38,915 bases of DNA from JBBIMP01 sp037444305 (lineage in GTDB: Bacteria; Acidobacteriota; UBA6911), in the NCBI GenBank assembly GCA_037444305.1, contig JBBIMP010000045.1, forward strand, positions 1 through 38,915, read 5' to 3'. This document shows, in pieces, positions 1 through 6,557 of this stretch. Positions within the stretch are counted from its first letter, which is position 1, and each line of letters begins with the position of its first letter. The notes under the pieces are model-generated. The model made no database searches. It worked only from the letters and a program-made list of their open reading frames with translations, and was not told the origin of the DNA. Both the position numbers and the translations under genes were made by a program.

Positions 1-61
1 CGGGTGGGTATCACACCCACGGAAAAGCCAAGCCTTACACAACGCACGCCCTGAATGGGCG
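1..61. repeat. REP-like double hairpin at the left edge
   Basis: Two short perfect hairpins sit side by side: GTGGGT (4-9) with ACCCAC (15-20), and CGCCC (47-51) with GGGCG (57-61) around a TGAAT loop. The second resembles the CGCCCTGAA-type extragenic palindromes common in several environmental phyla, but that is recollection, not a search. The element may continue to the left of the window. It ends just where a possible cinA promoter begins. Confidence 0.45.
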
Positions 62-87
62 ACACTTCCTCCCGCTTGCGCTAAAAT
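59..87 (+). promoter_or_regulatory. Possible sigma-70 promoter of cinA
   Basis: A -10-like TAAAAT (82-87, five of six consensus bases) lies 17 bp after GCGACA (59-64, four of six -35 bases). Transcription would start near 94, about 27 bases before the cinA ATG. The -35 element overlaps the right arm of the REP-like hairpin, so the repeat may have supplied part of the promoter. Support is sequence match and spacing only. Confidence 0.4.
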
Positions 88-120
88 GACCTGCCTCAGC
101 GGCACGAGGAACACTCGTCT

Positions 121-1374
121 ATGAAAGCCGAGATCATCGCCGTCGGTTCCGAGATGCTCACCCCCGCGCACCTCGACACCAATTCCCTCTTTCTCACTCA
201 CCGGCTGAACGCCGCCGGCTTCGAACTCCACCTCAAAACCGTCGTCGGCGACGACTCCGACGACATCCGCGAGGCGCTGTGCGCCGCCCTCGGGCGCTCG
301 CGGCTCATCGTAATCACCGGCGGCCTGGGCCCCACGGAAGACGATCTCACCCGCGACGCTGTCGCTGCGGCGCTCGGTCGGCGCCTCGCGCTCGACCCCG
401 GTATCCTGGCCGGACTCCGGAAGAAGATCCTCCGTCGCTCCCTCCCCTCTTCCCGCCTCGTGGAGCGCCAGGCCGAAACCATCGAAGGCGCGCGGGTGCT
501 GCCCAACGACTGCGGCACCGCCCCCGGCATGTGGATCCAGCACGGCGACGCCGTCATCGTCCTCCTCCCCGGCCCGCCGCGGGAGCTGGAAGCGATGTTC
601 GAATCGCAGGTAGAACCCCTGCTGGCCAAACTCAGCCCTTTCCGCCGCCTGGCCTCCCTCTCGTTCCGCGTCACCGGGATGATGGAATCCCAGGTGGACG
701 GCCTCGTCTCCCCGATCTACCGGCAGTACCCCGAGGTGCAGGCAATCGTCCTGGCGGGCAAGGGCTTCATCGGGCTGCAATTCCTGCGCCGGCTCGCCCC
801 CGGGGAGAACTCGGCCGACCTCGAGGAACTGAGCGCGAAAATCCGGGCGGCGCTCGGCGACGCCATCTTCACCGAATCCGACGAATCGCTGGAGGCCGTC
901 GTCGGGAGAATGCTGCGCGAAGCCGGCCTTACGCTCGCAGTCGCCGAATCGTGCACCTCGGGGCTGATGGCGGCGCGCATCACCGCAGTGCCGGGCAGCT
1001 CCGACTACTTCCTCGGCGGAATCCTCTGCTACAGTAACGACGTCAAGACCGGCCTCTGCGGCGTCCCCGCGGACGTTCTTCACCGCCACGGCGCCGTGAG
1101 CGCAGAGACTGCGGAAGCCCTCGCGCGTGGGATCCGAGAGCGGCTCGGCAGCTCGATCGGGTTGTCCATCACCGGAATCGCCGGGCCCGGCGGCGGGAGC
1201 GAGGAGAAGCCGGTCGGGCTCGTCTGGTTCGGCCTGGCCGACGGGGCGGGCTGCGCGACCGAGCGCCGGGTGTTCGGCGGCGGCCGGGAGGCCGTGCGCG
1301 AGCGCGCCGCCGCGTTCGCGCTCACGCTCCTCCGGTCGCGCCTTCTCGGCAAAGGAAAGGGCGGGCAACCGTGA
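121..1374 (+). CDS. cinA: CinA family protein (NMN deamidase / competence-damage protein)
   Basis: At 417 residues this is a full-length two-domain CinA. The N-terminal half is the molybdopterin-binding-like (COG1058) domain, with the GGLGPTEDDLTRD motif at about residues 66-79. The C-terminal part (about 255-417) carries the AESCTSG motif near 275-281 and the SITGIAGPGGGS motif of the nicotinamide mononucleotide amidohydrolase family. In characterised homologues this domain deamidates NMN to nicotinate mononucleotide in the pyridine nucleotide salvage cycle; the N-terminal domain is linked to ADP-ribose hydrolysis in some. The ATG follows a GAGGA about 10 bases upstream. The gene ends in a GTGA overlap with the next gene, so the two are probably translationally coupled. 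Confidence 0.95.
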   Translation: MKAEIIAVGSEMLTPAHLDTNSLFLTHRLNAAGFELHLKTVVGDDSDDIREALCAALGRSRLIVITGGLGPTEDDLTRDAVAAALGRRLALDPGILAGLRKKILRRSLPSSRLVERQAETIEGARVLPNDCGTAPGMWIQHGDAVIVLLPGPPRELEAMFESQVEPLLAKLSPFRRLASLSFRVTGMMESQVDGLVSPIYRQYPEVQAIVLAGKGFIGLQFLRRLAPGENSADLEELSAKIRAALGDAIFTESDESLEAVVGRMLREAGLTLAVAESCTSGLMAARITAVPGSSDYFLGGILCYSNDVKTGLCGVPADVLHRHGAVSAETAEALARGIRERLGSSIGLSITGIAGPGGGSEEKPVGLVWFGLADGAGCATERRVFGGGREAVRERAAAFALTLLRSRLLGKGKGGQP

Positions 1375-1928
1375 GAACGTTCATCGCCGTACCGCTCCCG
1401 GCGGAATCGCACGAGCTGCTGGCCGGCATGCAGCAGGAGCTGAAAGCGGCCGAAGCCGAGGTCCGGTGGACCGCCGCGAAGTCGATCCACCTGACGCTCA
1501 AGTTCCTCGGCGAGGTGGAACCGGCAGAGATCCCGCGGATGGCCGGCCTGCTGCGGGAGGCCTGCCGGCGGCTGGCCCCGTTCGGCCTGAGCCTCCGAGG
1601 CCTGGGCGCTTTTCCCGGCCTGCGCAACCCGCGGGTGGTCTGGTGCGGCGTCGAGGGGGGCCTCGCAGCTCTGGGGGAACTGCAGCGGCGCGTCGAGGGC
1701 GTCTGCGAGGGCCTGGGCTTCGCGCGCGAGCAGCGCGGGTTCAGCCCGCACCTCACGCTGGGCCGGGTGAAGGGCCGGAGAAATTTACACCGGTTGGCCG
1801 ACTGTATTAAAATCGGCAGCCCGCGGGAGCAGAGCTTCGAGGTGAACGCCTTCCACATCTACCGAAGCACGCTCACGCCGCAAGGGGCGCTTTACGACAT
1901 CCTGGAAACCATCGATCTGGAAGGCTGA
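1371..1928 (+). CDS. thpR: RNA 2',3'-cyclic phosphodiesterase (ThpR / LigT)
   Basis: This 185-residue protein belongs to the 2H phosphoesterase family. Its two catalytic HxTx motifs are visible: HLTL beginning at His40 and HLTL beginning at His127. The spacing and overall length match bacterial ThpR/LigT, which opens 2',3'-cyclic phosphates on RNA and also shows reversible 2'-5' ligase activity in vitro. The GTG start lies inside the cinA stop (GTGA, 4-base overlap) with a GGAAAGG stretch upstream. The pairing with cinA is common in bacteria. The family call is secure; the physiological substrate is unknown. Confidence 0.92.
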   Translation: MRTFIAVPLPAESHELLAGMQQELKAAEAEVRWTAAKSIHLTLKFLGEVEPAEIPRMAGLLREACRRLAPFGLSLRGLGAFPGLRNPRVVWCGVEGGLAALGELQRRVEGVCEGLGFAREQRGFSPHLTLGRVKGRRNLHRLADCIKIGSPREQSFEVNAFHIYRSTLTPQGALYDILETIDLEG

Positions 1929-1931
1929 CGA

Positions 1932-2534
1932 ATGGCAATGAAACCGGAATATCTCATTCCCCTGATCGCCTATCTGCTCGGATCCATCCCGTCCGGGTAC
2001 CTGATCGTCAAGCTGAAGACCGGCGGCGACATCCGCAAGACCGGCAGCGGGAACATCGGCGCGACGAACGTCTTCCGCAAGAGCAAGGCGAGCGGGCTGC
2101 TGACGCTCGCGCTGGACGGGGCGAAGGGCTGGCTGGCGGTGATGATATCTGTGTGGATGGGCGCGGGATTGGAGTGGCAGGCAGCCGCGGCGGTGCTGGC
2201 GATCGCGGGGCACATGTTCACGGTGTGGCTGCGGTTCAAGGGGGGCAAGGGTGTGGCCACCGGCTGCGGCGCCTACCTGGCGCTGGCCCCGGCGGCCGTA
2301 GGCGCGGCGCTGGCGGTGTTCGTCCTGGCGTGCGTCCTGACACGGTTCGTTTCGCTCTCCTCCATCCTCGCCTCGGCCGCTTTCCCCCTGTGCGCCTGGC
2401 TGCTGGGGAGCCCGCCGGCGGTCGTTGCCGGCGGCGCGGTGGGCTCGGCGCTGATCGTCGCCAAGCACCACGAGAACATCCGCAGGCTCCTTTCCGGGAC
2501 CGAGAACCGGTTCTCGCTCGGCGGCCGTTCATGA
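1932..2534 (+). CDS. plsY: Glycerol-3-phosphate acyltransferase PlsY
   Basis: PlsY is the integral membrane enzyme that transfers the acyl group of acyl-phosphate to glycerol-3-phosphate, making lysophosphatidic acid in the first step of phospholipid synthesis. The three conserved cytoplasmic motifs are present: GSIPSGYL near residue 17, GSGNIGATNVFR near 37 and the glycine-rich RFKGGKGVATGCGAYL near 102. A late KHHENIRRLLSGTENR motif is also typical. The length (200 aa) and about five hydrophobic segments fit the family. It starts 3 bp after thpR, consistent with one operon from cinA onward. Confidence 0.96.
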   Translation: MAMKPEYLIPLIAYLLGSIPSGYLIVKLKTGGDIRKTGSGNIGATNVFRKSKASGLLTLALDGAKGWLAVMISVWMGAGLEWQAAAAVLAIAGHMFTVWLRFKGGKGVATGCGAYLALAPAAVGAALAVFVLACVLTRFVSLSSILASAAFPLCAWLLGSPPAVVAGGAVGSALIVAKHHENIRRLLSGTENRFSLGGRS

Positions 2535-2559
2535 TAATCTTCGCTCCCTGGAGGTAACG

Positions 2560-2733
2560 ATGGCCATCAGCAAGGAACTGCTGGAGATTCTCGCCTGTCC
2601 GCTGTGCAAGACGGAGGTCAGGCTCACCCCCGACGAGAAAGGCCTGAAGTGCGTGCAGTGCCGGCGCGTCTACCCGATCCGCGACGACATCCCGGTCATG
2701 CTGATCGACGAGGCGACCGTCGAGGAAGAATAG
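2560..2733 (+). CDS. Trm112-family zinc-ribbon protein
   Basis: This 57-residue protein has the Trm112/UPF0434 pattern: an N-terminal LLEILACPLC segment and a second CVQC knuckle, giving a four-cysteine zinc site (Cys13, Cys16, Cys31, Cys34). It ends in the usual YPIRDDIPVML tail. In eukaryotes and archaea Trm112 is an allosteric partner of methyltransferases; bacterial versions are often encoded beside glycosyltransferase or LPS genes and remain poorly defined. A GGAGG (2550-2554) lies 5 bases before the ATG. The start follows plsY by 25 bp and a GT9 gene lies downstream. The gene is real despite its size: start, SD and all four Cys are in place. Confidence 0.9.
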   Translation: MAISKELLEILACPLCKTEVRLTPDEKGLKCVQCRRVYPIRDDIPVMLIDEATVEEE

Positions 2734-2775
2734 GAACCGCCCTTGACCCCCTGGCCGCGCGGGAGACAATCTTTC

Positions 2776-2854
2776 ACCACAAAGACGCAAAAGCACAAAG
2801 GAATGCAGTACGGCTTTCTTTGTGGGCCGTTGCGTCTTTGTGCTTTCGTGGTCT
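2776..2854. repeat. CRCRRA-array inverted repeat, CACAAA dialect (element 1)
   Basis: The left arm is purine-rich and the right arm is its inverted copy. Two stems are perfect: 2778-2790 with 2830-2842 (13 bp) and 2794-2800 with 2818-2824 (7 bp), around a 17-base loop. Within the arms the hexamers CACAAA, CGCAAA and CACAAA recur at 6-10 bp steps. The element ends about 10 bases before the GT9 ATG and leaves that gene without an obvious Shine-Dalgarno sequence. The GT9 frame is open through the repeat, so automated start calling could wrongly add its translation to the protein. Confidence 0.85.
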
Positions 2855-2864
2855 GTTTTTTGCC

Positions 2865-3950
2865 ATGACTTCCGGCAAATACGACAACCCCGAAACGCTC
2901 GCGAAAGAGCTGGCGGCCGTCCCCAGGCTGCTCCTGATCCGCCTGCGCTCGCTCGGCGATTCCATCCTCACGCTGCCGCTGGTCGAGGCGCTGAAGGCCT
3001 GGCGCCCGGATCTGGTCCTGGACGTGCTCATCGAGGCGCCGTTCGCCCCGGTCTTCGCCGGGCATCCCGGCGTCGGCGAGACGCTCGTCCTGCGGCCGAA
3101 GAGCTCCCCCGATTCCGCGGGCCTGACCCGCTTCGGCGCGCTGCGCGCCATCCGCCGGCGGCGCTACCCCTCTGTGTTGAACCTCCACGGCGGCACCACC
3201 TCGATGCTGTTCACGCTGGCCAGCGGCGCGCGCATACGCATCGGGCAGCGGCAGCACCGCTACAACCGGGCGTGCAGCGCCCTCATGCCGGCCTCCTCGC
3301 AGGTGTGGGGCCGGGAGAAGCTGCACACGGCCGAGCACCAGCTCACGCTGATGCGCTGGCTCGGTCTGCCCATGCCGGATATTCCGTCGGGCAGGCTGCA
3401 CCTGGAGGCGGGCGCGGCGGAGAGGATCAGGCGGCGGCTGGGCAACGCCGGGATCGTGTCCGGCTTCCTGCTCGTCCATCCGACGGCGACGCTGCACACC
3501 AAGCGCTGGCCGGCGGCTAACTTCGCCCGGCTGGCGGACGCCCTGGCCGCCGAACACGGGCTGCCGGTGGTCTTCACGTCGGGCCCGGGGGAGGCGCAGG
3601 TGCTGGTCGACGCCGGGGCGGCGGCCCGGCGGCCGCACCTCTACTGGTCGGACCTGGCGCTGGAAGAGCTTTTTGCGCTGATCGGCGGGTGCCGGCTGTT
3701 CGTCGGCAACGACAGCGGCCCGGCGCACGCCGCGGCGGCGCTGCGGAAGCCGGTCGTAGTGGTCTGGGGGTCATCCAGCTACAGCGCGTGGCGGCCGTGG
3801 AACACGGAGTTCGAGGCGGTCCGGTCGGAGCTGCCGTGCATGCCCTGCCCGGGGTACGAGTGCGCCGTTTTCGGCGAGCCGAAGTGCATCCTCGAAATCC
3901 CCGTCGAGCCGGTGCTCGAGGCCTGCCGACGGCTTATGGCACGCGGATGA
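2865..3950 (+). CDS. Glycosyltransferase family 9 (heptosyltransferase-like)
   Basis: The 361-residue protein has the GT9 / ADP-heptose:LPS heptosyltransferase layout. The N-terminal Rossmann start is LLLIRLRSLGDSILTLP, with the family's conserved GD that binds the acceptor side. The C-terminal nucleotide-sugar domain contains LLVHPTATLHTKRWP and the hallmark FVGNDSGPAHAAAALRKP. A Cys-containing tail (MPCPGYECAVFGEPKC) is typical of this branch. It probably adds heptose or a related sugar to the LPS core at the inner membrane. I chose the ATG at 2865 because the frame further upstream overlaps the Trm112-like gene and reads through a repeat. No clear SD is visible. Its TGA lies inside element 2 and the convergent heptose kinase gene follows. 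Confidence 0.88.
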   Translation: MTSGKYDNPETLAKELAAVPRLLLIRLRSLGDSILTLPLVEALKAWRPDLVLDVLIEAPFAPVFAGHPGVGETLVLRPKSSPDSAGLTRFGALRAIRRRRYPSVLNLHGGTTSMLFTLASGARIRIGQRQHRYNRACSALMPASSQVWGREKLHTAEHQLTLMRWLGLPMPDIPSGRLHLEAGAAERIRRRLGNAGIVSGFLLVHPTATLHTKRWPAANFARLADALAAEHGLPVVFTSGPGEAQVLVDAGAAARRPHLYWSDLALEELFALIGGCRLFVGNDSGPAHAAAALRKPVVVVWGSSSYSAWRPWNTEFEAVRSELPCMPCPGYECAVFGEPKCILEIPVEPVLEACRRLMARG

Positions 3951-3966
3951 ACGCATTCATCCGCGT
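3941..3966. repeat. Perfect palindrome holding both convergent stop codons (element 2, CGCGGA dialect)
   Basis: The sequence ACGCGGATGAA (3941-3951) is followed by CGCA and then the exact reverse complement (3956-3966), an 11-bp stem with a 4-base loop. The GT9 stop TGA is at 3948-3950 and the heptose kinase stop TGA is the symmetric copy at 3957-3959. One short element therefore terminates both reading frames. The core hexamer CGCGGA links it to the other CGCGGA-type arrays. It could act as a bidirectional transcription terminator hairpin, although no T tract follows. Confidence 0.9.
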
Positions 3967-4961
3967 CCTGAAATGCGGTCGATCAGTTCCTTTGGGGTTA
4001 CGGAGGCGGTGCCCAGCTTGCCGACGACGATCCCGGCGGCGATGTTGGCCAGGACCGCGGCCTGCAGCAGCGGCAGCCCCGCGGCCAGCCCGAGCGCGAG
4101 CGAGGAGATCACCGTGTCGCCCGCGCCGGTGACGTCGAAAACTTCGCGCGCCACCGTCGGGATGTGCGTCACGCGCGCGTCCCCCTCGAACAGCGCCATG
4201 CCGTGCTCCCCGCGCGTGATGAGCAGGTTCCGGATCCCGGAGTCTTTCTGGATCTTCCTGCCCGCGCGCAGCAGATCCCTCTGCGTGGCGATGTGGATGC
4301 CGGAGGCCAGTTCCGCCTCCTGCGTGTTCGGCGTGATCAGCGAGGCCGGCCGGTAGGCGGCGAAGTTCTTCATCTTGGGATCGACGGCCACCAGTTTGCC
4401 CCCGGTCCGCGCGATGGGCAGAATGCGCCGCAGCAGCGCCGGCGTGACCAATCCCTTGGCGTAGTCCGAGATCACGACCGCGTCCGCGCCGGCGAGCGCG
4501 CCGCTGAACCTCTCTACCAGGCGGGCCGTGACCGCTTCGGAGAGCGGGGTCTTGTCTTCGCGGTCGGTCCGGCAGACCTGCTGGTGGTGCGCGATGATCC
4601 GGGTCTTCACGCAGGTCGGCCGCGCGGGATCGGCGACCACGCCCCGGATCGAGGCGCCCAGCCTGCGGAACTCCTCCTGCAGCCGCCTTCCTTCCAGGTC
4701 CGCGCCGATCAGCCCGACCGGGATGGGGACCGCCCCGAGGCTGCGGATGTTGGCCGCGACGTTGGCCGCTCCGCCCAGGCAGGTGGTCTCCCGGCCGATT
4801 TCCACGACCGGGACCGGGGCTTCGGGGCTGATCCGGCTGACCGAGCCCCAGACGAAGCGGTCGAGCATGAGGTCGCCGAAGACCAGGATGCGCTTGCCGC
4901 GGAAGCGGCCGATCGCGCGGAGAAGGTCTTCGGGTTCGCACTTCAGTTTCTGCAGCACCAT
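3957..4961 (-). CDS. rfaE1: D-glycero-beta-D-manno-heptose-7-phosphate kinase (RfaE domain I)
   Basis: This PfkB/ribokinase-fold kinase phosphorylates heptose-7-phosphate at C1 in the ADP-L-glycero-beta-D-manno-heptose pathway for LPS core. The N-terminal signature ILVFGDLMLDRFVWGSVSRI (about 25-44), the GGAANVAANI motif (about 59-68) and the catalytic DVTGAGDT motif near the C-terminus are all present. At 334 residues it has only the kinase domain; the cytidylyltransferase half found in fused HldE is absent, so a separate adenylyltransferase must be encoded elsewhere. It converges on the GT9 gene, its likely pathway partner. The ATG at 4961 sits 79 bp downstream of the Cys-rich gene's stop. 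Confidence 0.94.
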   Translation of the reverse strand: MVLQKLKCEPEDLLRAIGRFRGKRILVFGDLMLDRFVWGSVSRISPEAPVPVVEIGRETTCLGGAANVAANIRSLGAVPIPVGLIGADLEGRRLQEEFRRLGASIRGVVADPARPTCVKTRIIAHHQQVCRTDREDKTPLSEAVTARLVERFSGALAGADAVVISDYAKGLVTPALLRRILPIARTGGKLVAVDPKMKNFAAYRPASLITPNTQEAELASGIHIATQRDLLRAGRKIQKDSGIRNLLITRGEHGMALFEGDARVTHIPTVAREVFDVTGAGDTVISSLALGLAAGLPLLQAAVLANIAAGIVVGKLGTASVTPKELIDRISGRG

Positions 4962-4992
4962 GGTATCACCGCTCGTTCACATGATATGGGCA

Positions 4993-5034
4993 TCCGCCAC
5001 TTGGCCGCGGAAAAACGCGGACCAACGCGGACAA
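4993..5034. repeat. CRCRRA array, CGCGGA dialect, mostly one arm (element 3)
   Basis: CGCGG occurs at 5006-5010, 5016-5020 and 5026-5030, an exact 10-bp period. Only a short inverted partner is visible, TCCGC (4993-4997) with GCGGA (5007-5011). It fills most of the 79-bp gap between the Cys-rich gene and rfaE1. It looks like a degraded or single-arm member of the dispersed family. Confidence 0.7.
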
Positions 5035-5040
5035 TCCTGG

Positions 5041-5676
5041 CTACTGGCCGGGGAGGATGATGGACGGCCCGGCCGTTTTTTCCGCGCGCGGGATGTTGCG
5101 CGCCAGGAAATCCACGTACGCGCGGGGCGATGCCCCGCCATCGGTAAGCAGCCGCTGCATTCCCCGGATCCACTCGAGCGTGTCGATCGCGTCGCGGAGC
5201 CTGATCCGCGGGTGATCCGCCTCCTGCGGGTAGCGCAGCGCTTCGACCTCCGCGGCGAGCCGCCGCCGGAGCGCGTCCACGACCAGGTTTTCCGAGGTCT
5301 GTTCGTAGAGCACGCCGCGCTCCTCGGTCGCAAGCGTTTCGCGCAGGAGGTCGAGCGCCTCGCCCAGCTCGCGGTCGGTCAGATCGCGCGCGGCGCGCCG
5401 CTCCTCGGCGATGGCGACCTCGAGGGCGTGGACGGCATAAGCGCAACGTTCCACCACCTGGTATCGTTTCTCCGCGAGCGCGGGGTCGGCGGGCTGCAGG
5501 TAGCGTGAGTACTGCAGCCGGCCTTCGTTCCGGCGCCCCTCGACGAGGTAGGTGCAGGACTCCGGACAGTCGATCTCCAGGACCCGCTTTTCGCCGCAGC
5601 ACTGCGGGCAGATCGTTTCGTTTTCCGCCGGGCAGTACCTTCTGCCCTTGCGCTTGCCGCAAAGATTGCATTTCAT
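5041..5676 (-). CDS. Conserved Cys-rich zinc-ribbon protein, function unknown
   Basis: The 211-residue product starts with a dense cysteine block: Cys3, Cys6, Cys15, Cys23, Cys26, Cys27, Cys37 and Cys41, probably two zinc sites. The rest is predicted largely helical and charged, with no membrane segment. I chose the internal ATG at 5676 because it has CAGGGAAGG upstream and places the Cys block at the N-terminus; the frame extends further by 15 codons without support. A TATAAA-like stretch lies 5' of the SD. I do not recognise a characterised family. The Cys block suggests nucleic-acid or protein binding, which is inference only. Confidence 0.7.
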   Translation of the reverse strand: MKCNLCGKRKGRRYCPAENETICPQCCGEKRVLEIDCPESCTYLVEGRRNEGRLQYSRYLQPADPALAEKRYQVVERCAYAVHALEVAIAEERRAARDLTDRELGEALDLLRETLATEERGVLYEQTSENLVVDALRRRLAAEVEALRYPQEADHPRIRLRDAIDTLEWIRGMQRLLTDGGASPRAYVDFLARNIPRAEKTAGPSIILPGQ

Positions 5677-5758
5677 GTGCGTGTGCCTTCCCTGCAGGGG
5701 CAAGCCGGCTTTATACCACATCGGCGGGCCGCCGCCCGGAAAGATCGCGCTGCCGGCA

Positions 5759-6460
5759 TCACTTTTTCGCGCGCATCCGGGCCAGGAAGCGGGTCGCCTC
5801 CCGGTAGCCCGGGAAGCCCCTCTCCGCCTGCCGGAACGCGGCCGGGTGGTGCACCCTGCGTCCCGGCGCCTCCGGGTCCGAGAACAGGATGTGCAGCATC
5901 TCGTGGTACACGAGGTATTCCACCACGGTTCCAGGCACGTCCGCGGAGTCGAGCAGCGGGCTGATCGCGATCGTCTGGTGCACCGGGTCGTAGTGCCCGA
6001 GGCGGACGCGGCTCCTGCGCTTCCCCCAGCCGATGTGCCGGACCTCCAGTTGCCCGTTGAAATGGCGCTCGTTCAGCCGGGCGAAGATCTTCTTCAGCGA
6101 GTGAACCCGACCTGCGGTCCCGGCGAATTCCTTCCGCCCGCGCGCGAGCTTGCGCTCGCTCACGGCGTCTCGGACCTCGGGGCTGCGGCGGTAGGCCTCG
6201 TAGAGCCGACGCGCCGCCTCCGGGGGCCGGCGGCGCAGGACCCGGCAGCCGAGCAGCTCGGCGATGGCGCCCACGACCGGTTCCGGCGCACCGCGGCAGA
6301 GGTCGCTGATGCGCAGCTTCCACCTGCCGCTCCTGCGCCGGAGCGTGTGCGTGAGCCCAACGTACGGGTGGAACGCGGCCTCCACCGGCGCCTCCCGGAA
6401 CGACGGCGAGAGCGCGCGCAGGCGCGCCTCGCAGACCCGCTGCAGCTCCGCGTCGGTCAT
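5759..6460 (-). CDS. SprT-like zinc metalloprotease-fold protein
   Basis: The C-terminal half of this 233-residue protein resembles the SprT/YgjP-type zincin fold. It has a helix before the active site (LKKIFARLNERHFNGQL), then the HEMLH zinc site at residues 186-190 and a downstream HHPAAF that could give the third ligand. The metal site is intact, so a peptidase is plausible, but the substrate is unknown. The N-terminal 110 residues are Arg-rich and show no domain I recognise. The start at ATG 6460 was chosen because the longer frame runs into repeat element 4, giving repeat-derived residues. It lies 82 bp upstream of the Cys-rich gene and may share its transcript. Confidence 0.75.
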   Translation of the reverse strand: MTDAELQRVCEARLRALSPSFREAPVEAAFHPYVGLTHTLRRRSGRWKLRISDLCRGAPEPVVGAIAELLGCRVLRRRPPEAARRLYEAYRRSPEVRDAVSERKLARGRKEFAGTAGRVHSLKKIFARLNERHFNGQLEVRHIGWGKRRSRVRLGHYDPVHQTIAISPLLDSADVPGTVVEYLVYHEMLHILFSDPEAPGRRVHHPAAFRQAERGFPGYREATRFLARMRAKK

Positions 6461-6477
6461 CGGCGGTGTCGGCCCGG

Positions 6478-6557
6478 CTTCGTGCATCTTGGTGTCTTCG
6501 TGGCTGCGGGGTGAGAACGGGAATGGCCGGGACACGAAGACACCGAGGTTCACGAAG
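6478..6557. repeat. CRCRRA-array inverted repeat, CACGAA dialect (element 4)
   Basis: The arms are 6478-6502 and 6533-6557; they match as inverted copies at 22 of 25 positions, separated by 30 unconserved bases. The right arm carries CACGAA, CACCGA and CACGAA beginning at 6533, 6541 and 6551. It fills the gap between lpxD and the SprT-like gene. The last codons and TGA stop of lpxD lie inside the right arm. Confidence 0.9.

Noticed and set aside
198..674. Antisense open frame opposite cinA, and many similar long frames opposite or shifted within other genes
   Set aside because: High GC produces long shadow frames; these are Arg/Pro/Gly-rich, lack family motifs and overlap well-supported genes.
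2604..2864. N-terminal extension of the GT9 reading frame
   Set aside because: It overlaps the Trm112-like gene in another frame and translates repeat element 1; the GT9 core begins after 2865.
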